A DNA stretch of 64,000 bases from Adineta steineri. Its lineage: Eukaryota; Rotifera; Eurotatoria; Adinetida; Adinetidae. The position numbers and the translations under genes are program-made. Within the stretch, counting starts at the first letter, position 1. Every line of letters begins with the position of its first letter. The DNA is taken from the NCBI GenBank assembly GCA_905250115.1, contig CAJNOI010000034.1:449390-513389 (forward strand). The letters run 5' to 3'. Below, in pieces: positions 45,844-64,000 of the stretch. Under the pieces are notes generated by a model. It was not told the origin of the DNA, ran no database searches, and saw nothing but the letters and a program-made list of their open reading frames with translations.

Positions 45844-47740
45844 ACAACAACAATATCAACAACAACAAATTTTTCCTTTTTAATGAAGTTCTTTTTTTTC
45901 TTCTTTTGCGCAGTTCGTTGATCGGCTGTTTGTTTGTTTGTGTTCGCTTTTATGCATTAGCTGTCAAAATAATGTTGATAATGATAATGATTAATTCATG
46001 TAATAGCTGGTTCTCTTTGCATGATAGAGAAAAAAACATTATTATTATCTTCATTTTTTATGCTTTTGCTTTTTATCCTTTTTATTTGTGCCATGCATAT
46101 TCAAACGATGAATACATTAAATTGCTTGTGGTACTTAATTAGTTCTTTATATTTATTCCTGCAAGCAACGAGCATTCTATCTTAATTCAATAAAACAAAA
46201 ACTTTTGGATATATATATAGAAATATAAAATGTCCTCGAGTAAAAAAAAAGACTTTCACGTACATTAGTTCTTTATTTTTATCATGCTGATAATTATTTC
46301 CATTTTATAATCTCCACTTCAATGAATATATTATTCTAATGAGTTTAATTCTTAGAAAGTATGTCAAATGTATACTTAATTCAATTGTGCATAATTATGT
46401 TTATCGATGAAGATATTTCAATTCATTCTTTCGTAAAATTCAACGAATGAACAGACATTAGATATGTCTTTCTAGCATAATATCAAATATATTCATAATT
46501 TATTAGTTCTTTAGTTGATTAAAAGTAAAATTAGTCTATTATTTATTCATTCATTGTATATCACTTTCATCTTCATTATTATTTTGTAAAATACTCTTGC
46601 ACTATTTAAACTCTTTAGGTCTAATATTATCAGAAAATTAGTAAACTCTTTAATTCATCAACTATTCCAGTTGTATGACAATATATATTGGCATTTATTT
46701 TTGTCAGCTTCAGCAATAAAAAGTCAATTCGTGTTAATCTTCTATGCATGAGATGTCTTAAAGTCATTGAGTTAATGTCTTACAGATTAAAGCATGGCAA
46801 TATGGCACAATTATCCTTTGTATTCATACGTGGATAAATGCTTTATGACATCAGTAATAGATAATACTGATAAATTGTTATAGTCGTCAGACTTTTAAGA
46901 ACATTAAAATATTTTATTAGTCAAAGAAATATTAGCTGTTAAATCTCGACAAAAAATATTTGTTAAAATTTTTTATTTGTAGAAAGAAGGTGGAAAGTGT
47001 TCTTAATTGTTTGTCGATAAACATTTATATTTGATGAAATTAATATTGAAATATACAATTAAATTCTTTGCAGTGACGTGCTGAGAGTAGAGCATGACGA
47101 CCCTCTCCCACACCTGCTTTTAGATTTTAAATTTAGAATATTAAAAATATGACGCATAGTAACTGTACGCGTCTCTTGTAGCTCGATTTCACACCTGTTC
47201 AGTGTCAGGTATATGACTAAAGAACATCTAAATATATTTTTATATTAGTCATGAATGTCACGTTATAATATCATTTTTATTAAGAATTGAAAAACCAACT
47301 AATCTTCTTTATCTTTTGTCATAATATTAATGAAATAAAGAAATCAATTCGAGCATTATTTACTTTAAGAATGAGAAAAAAAAGAAGAAACAATAAAAAA
47401 AAAAGCACAACAAAAAAATGATGAGTTCATTAATTAAAGAGAAACAAGATAAAGATTATGTATACATACGACATAATATTTTTTTTGCTTTGCAAATATC
47501 TTTTTTTTCCATTTGAAATTTAATAGTGATAAATATCACTATTAAAAGAGAATATTAAAGAAGAAGAAGAAGAAGAGAAAGAAGAAAAAAAGAAGAACTC
47601 TATTTATATACAATACACATAGAGATAGTAAATTGCATCAATTTAAAGACAAAAGAAAAAAACACGAAAAGAAAAAGAGAAGTTTGTAATATTAATTGAT
47701 CAGAAATTTATTTTTTAAACAAGATCACTTTTACTTCCAA
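45844..47740. other. Convergent intergenic region
   Basis: 1.9 kb between the bHLH-PAS and Scribble 3' ends. A GC-richer patch near 47072-47120 (CAGTGACGTGCTGAGAG ... GACCCTCTCCCACACC) may be a transposon remnant, and a GAA-rich tract lies at about 47555-47600. No gene seen. Confidence 0.45.
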
Positions 47741-61150
<13,410 letters not shown>

Positions 61151-64000
61151 ATGTCATCATTTGTTATTGGTCTGGATATAACTGATAGTCATGTAACATC
61201 AGTATTGGTACGTGTCGAACAAATATCAAATAAAAAAAAATTAGCAATTGAGCATGATACATATTTTACTCGTTTATATGAAATTAATCTAGATACTGAT
61301 CCAAGAGATATTATTTCAATTTGGATACAATGTATTGATGACCTTCTTCTTGATTTTACCGAACATTATCATGATAATGATAATATTATTGGTATTTCTA
61401 TTGGTATACCTGGACCGATGGACTATGAATCAGGTATATGTTATGCCCAATCATCGATATTTCATAAATTTTTCGGTCTTAATTTACGTTTATCATTTGA
61501 AAATGGTATTAAAGATCTTATTGCTCGTTGGAAATATGATTACTATGATAAATATCATGCAAAATCAACCGTATCATTACATAAAAAACTATCAATTTTT
61601 GATAATTTACAGCAAGGACAAAAAACACGAAAAATGACAATCACATCACCAATAACACCACAAATACCAATTACTTTAAATATATTATCAGCAACATTAG
61701 AAGATATTCGAGAAAAAAATTTTAAGAATTCAAATATTTTAGATTATTGTGGTCGACACGATAATGATGAAGATTTTTATAATGATGAAGAATGTGCTTC
61801 AATAATACCACGTTCACGTCGTGAAACATATTTTCATGATGTTGAATCAAAGTCATCAGAAAAACCTGAATTATTAAATCGTTTTACTTCAAAATTATGG
61901 ACAATTATTGAACAATTAGGTCGTGTACCTATTTCATTTTATAATGATGCAACATGTCTTGGTTTAGGAGAAGCAATTAATGATTATAATCAAGATTATA
62001 AACGTATTCTTGCTTTAACATTAGGTTTAAGTTTTGGTTCAGTATTTATTGATCAAGGAGAAATTATTACAAATCGAGAAGATGTTCCATTAAATGGTGT
62101 TTTATGGAATTGTCCTTATGATCAAAATTCTATAGCTGATGATTGGTTTTCTGTTCGTGGATTAATTAATGTTTATAAAAAACTTCTTCGATCCGAATCA
62201 CCTGATGATAGTTCAGGTACAAGTAGTATGACATTATCAACTGATGAACAACAACAATATGACGATAATTTATCAATAAATGAACAATATCTTGCACGAC
62301 GAGCATCAAATGGTGATCCAATTGCAATAAAAGCATTCCAAATATTTGCGCGTTTATTAGGACAATTTCTTATCCCATATATAAATGCATTTCATGCTCA
62401 ACTTATTATTATTAGTGGTAATCTTTCACAAGTTTGGTATTTACTTGAAGATGAACTTAATCTTACAATACAAAAATTCTCTCAAGTTCAAGTTTATTTT
62501 AGCCTTTCACAAGGTAAATCAGTATGTCTTGGTGCTGTTCAACAACAATCATTAGAATCACCAAAACATTTTTCTCGACAAATTCATCAACCACTTTTAC
62601 CTGTTGTTAAAACAATTGATACATCAAAGTATGATATTTATCCTTCACATCAAATTCCATCAGGTTCTATTGGTATTGGTCATCGAACATTAAATGAAAA
62701 ATTATTTGATTTAATTGAAGAAAAGAAAATCTTATTAATTGATGGTTTTGTTGGAACATATTTTAATGAATATGCTCAACAAATAAATAAATATTATAGA
62801 GAAAAAAAGAAAGGAAAAAAATCTTCATTATCATCATCATCATTATTATTTTATGATAGTCGAGCATTTTTACAAACAGATTCAAATCTTCAACGACAAA
62901 TCTATCTTCAAGATCCACAATCATTATTTGGTAGAGTAGCTTCAGATTTAGATTTTCAAAAAGATTTTCTTGATTTAAAAAAATTAAATTTCTTAAAAAA
63001 TAATCTTTCATATCCATGTATTATTATTGGACCAGGTTCATCATATATTAATGAAACATTACCATTGATTTATATTGATTTAGCTAAAAATGAACTTTAT
63101 TATCGTGTTGCAACAGAAACATCATTTTCTTATTTAAAACCAACAGAAAAATTTACACCTCATGATAATCAATTAACATCAACAATGTATGAACAAAAAT
63201 GTCTTTATTTTCTTGATTATCCAATATTTAATAAACTTAAACAAGAACTTCTACCTCGTATAAATTATTTTATTGATGGTCAACGACCTAATTGTCCAAC
63301 ATGGATTGATGGTAATTCATTTCGACAAGCACTTAAACATATAGCTAATGAACCACTTCGTGTACGACCTTGGTTTCAATCAGGTTCGTGGGGTGGTCAA
63401 TGGTTAAAAACTGTTTGTGAAAATATTTCTAAACATGCAAAAAATTATGCATGGTCATATGAAATGATTACATCGGAAAATGGTTTAATTCTATCCGATA
63501 AATATAATCATCTTATTGAACTTTCATGGGATATTTTTTATGGTTCACAATTTGATAAAATCTTAGGAAATGATATACATTGTCGATTATTTAATGGTTC
63601 AAATGATTTTCCAATACGATTTAATTTTCTTGATACGATAGATGGAGGAAATTTATCATTACAATGTACCCCAAATCTTCAATATATGCGTACAAATTTT
63701 GGTGAAAAATTACCACAAGATGAAACATATTATATAATTGAAACTAAACAACATTGGAAAGAAGAATATCAAAATGATAAATCATCATCAGCTTATATTT
63801 ATCTTGATTTTCATAAAAATATCAATTCAGAAGAATTTCATCATGATTTAATACTAAGTGAAATCAAAAAAGAATATTTAAATATTGATAAATATATTCA
63901 ATGTATTCCAACACATATTCATGATTATTTTTTAATACCAAATGAAACAATTCATGCATCTGGTCGTAATCAAGTTGTACTTGAAATATCTTCTACACCC
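61151..64000 (+). CDS. ROK-kinase-like / class I mannose-6-phosphate isomerase-like fusion (3' partial, intronless)
   Basis: 950 codons open to the window edge with no intron. Residues 1-500 resemble a ROK sugar-kinase fold: IGIPGPMDYESGI, a catalytic-Asp segment FYNDATCLGLGEA near 61940, and LTLGLSFGSVFIDQGEI. The phosphate loop is degenerate (GLDITDSHV instead of DxGGT), no CxCGxxGC zinc motif is seen, and an inserted stretch of about 140 low-complexity residues separates the two halves. From about residue 520 it matches the long bacterial class I PMI type: LLIDGFVGTYF, IIGPGSSYINE, FIDGQRPNCPTWIDG, RPWFQSGSWGGQWLK, PIRFNFLDTIDGGNLSLQC, DETYYIIETK and IHASGRNQVVLEIS. PMI interconverts mannose-6-P and fructose-6-P. 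The metal-ligand His of the QxHP motif appears as Thr840 (QCTP). Probably bacterial in origin; function uncertain. Confidence 0.75.
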   Translation, partial: MSSFVIGLDITDSHVTSVLVRVEQISNKKKLAIEHDTYFTRLYEINLDTDPRDIISIWIQCIDDLLLDFTEHYHDNDNIIGISIGIPGPMDYESGICYAQSSIFHKFFGLNLRLSFENGIKDLIARWKYDYYDKYHAKSTVSLHKKLSIFDNLQQGQKTRKMTITSPITPQIPITLNILSATLEDIREKNFKNSNILDYCGRHDNDEDFYNDEECASIIPRSRRETYFHDVESKSSEKPELLNRFTSKLWTIIEQLGRVPISFYNDATCLGLGEAINDYNQDYKRILALTLGLSFGSVFIDQGEIITNREDVPLNGVLWNCPYDQNSIADDWFSVRGLINVYKKLLRSESPDDSSGTSSMTLSTDEQQQYDDNLSINEQYLARRASNGDPIAIKAFQIFARLLGQFLIPYINAFHAQLIIISGNLSQVWYLLEDELNLTIQKFSQVQVYFSLSQGKSVCLGAVQQQSLESPKHFSRQIHQPLLPVVKTIDTSKYDIYPSHQIPSGSIGIGHRTLNEKLFDLIEEKKILLIDGFVGTYFNEYAQQINKYYREKKKGKKSSLSSSSLLFYDSRAFLQTDSNLQRQIYLQDPQSLFGRVASDLDFQKDFLDLKKLNFLKNNLSYPCIIIGPGSSYINETLPLIYIDLAKNELYYRVATETSFSYLKPTEKFTPHDNQLTSTMYEQKCLYFLDYPIFNKLKQELLPRINYFIDGQRPNCPTWIDGNSFRQALKHIANEPLRVRPWFQSGSWGGQWLKTVCENISKHAKNYAWSYEMITSENGLILSDKYNHLIELSWDIFYGSQFDKILGNDIHCRLFNGSNDFPIRFNFLDTIDGGNLSLQCTPNLQYMRTNFGEKLPQDETYYIIETKQHWKEEYQNDKSSSAYIYLDFHKNINSEEFHHDLILSEIKKEYLNIDKYIQCIPTHIHDYFLIPNETIHASGRNQVVLEISSTP

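Overview
The window reads as animal nuclear DNA: AT-rich, with many short GT-AG introns (mostly about 45-80 nt), animal-specific gene families (Dlg, Scribble, nicotinic receptor, proprotein convertase, ACE, bHLH-PAS) and no bacterial operons. Three things suggest a bdelloid rotifer such as Adineta or Rotaria: an intronless bacterial-type gene, gene pairs separated by only 40-60 nt with a splice acceptor touching the second ATG, and an expanded ART/ubiquitin gene set. The species is inferred, not proven. Exon models were assembled by hand and every junction was checked for reading phase; single boundaries may be off by a few bases.

Layout: <125-3320 (+) angiotensin-converting-enzyme-like M2 peptidase, 5' end outside the window; 3734-5095 (+) ankyrin/ADP-ribosyltransferase; 5645-7612 (-) nicotinic receptor alpha-type subunit; 9291-11055 (-) isobutyryl-CoA dehydrogenase; 11541-18383 (-) Dlg MAGUK; 18.4-23.1 kb gene-poor, holding a near-perfect 755-bp-arm palindrome; 23564-28617 (+) a ubiquitin cluster of one Ubl-RBR ligase and two USP deubiquitinases; 29839-32802 (+) CWF19L2 followed 40 nt later by 32843-35681 (+) proprotein convertase; 37025-39062 (+) secreted lipase; 39655-41956 (+) catalase; 43940-45843 (+) bHLH-PAS factor; 47741-57041 (-) Scribble; 57.0-61.1 kb gene-poor; 61151->64000 (+) intronless ROK-like/mannose-6-phosphate-isomerase-like fusion that runs off the window.

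Genes that may work together: Dlg and Scribble are partners in the basolateral polarity module and lie about 29 kb apart on one strand. The RBR ligase and the two USPs form a same-strand block with opposing ubiquitin activities; the ligase and the second USP both carry membrane-anchor-like segments. CWF19L2/convertase and USP1/USP2 look like trans-spliced operon pairs. The points most worth a second look are the ubiquitin cluster with its 4x150-bp membrane repeat, the ROK-PMI fusion with a changed metal-ligand position, the palindrome, an 82-bp MITE present twice, and a skippable 310-codon exon splitting Scribble PDZ4.
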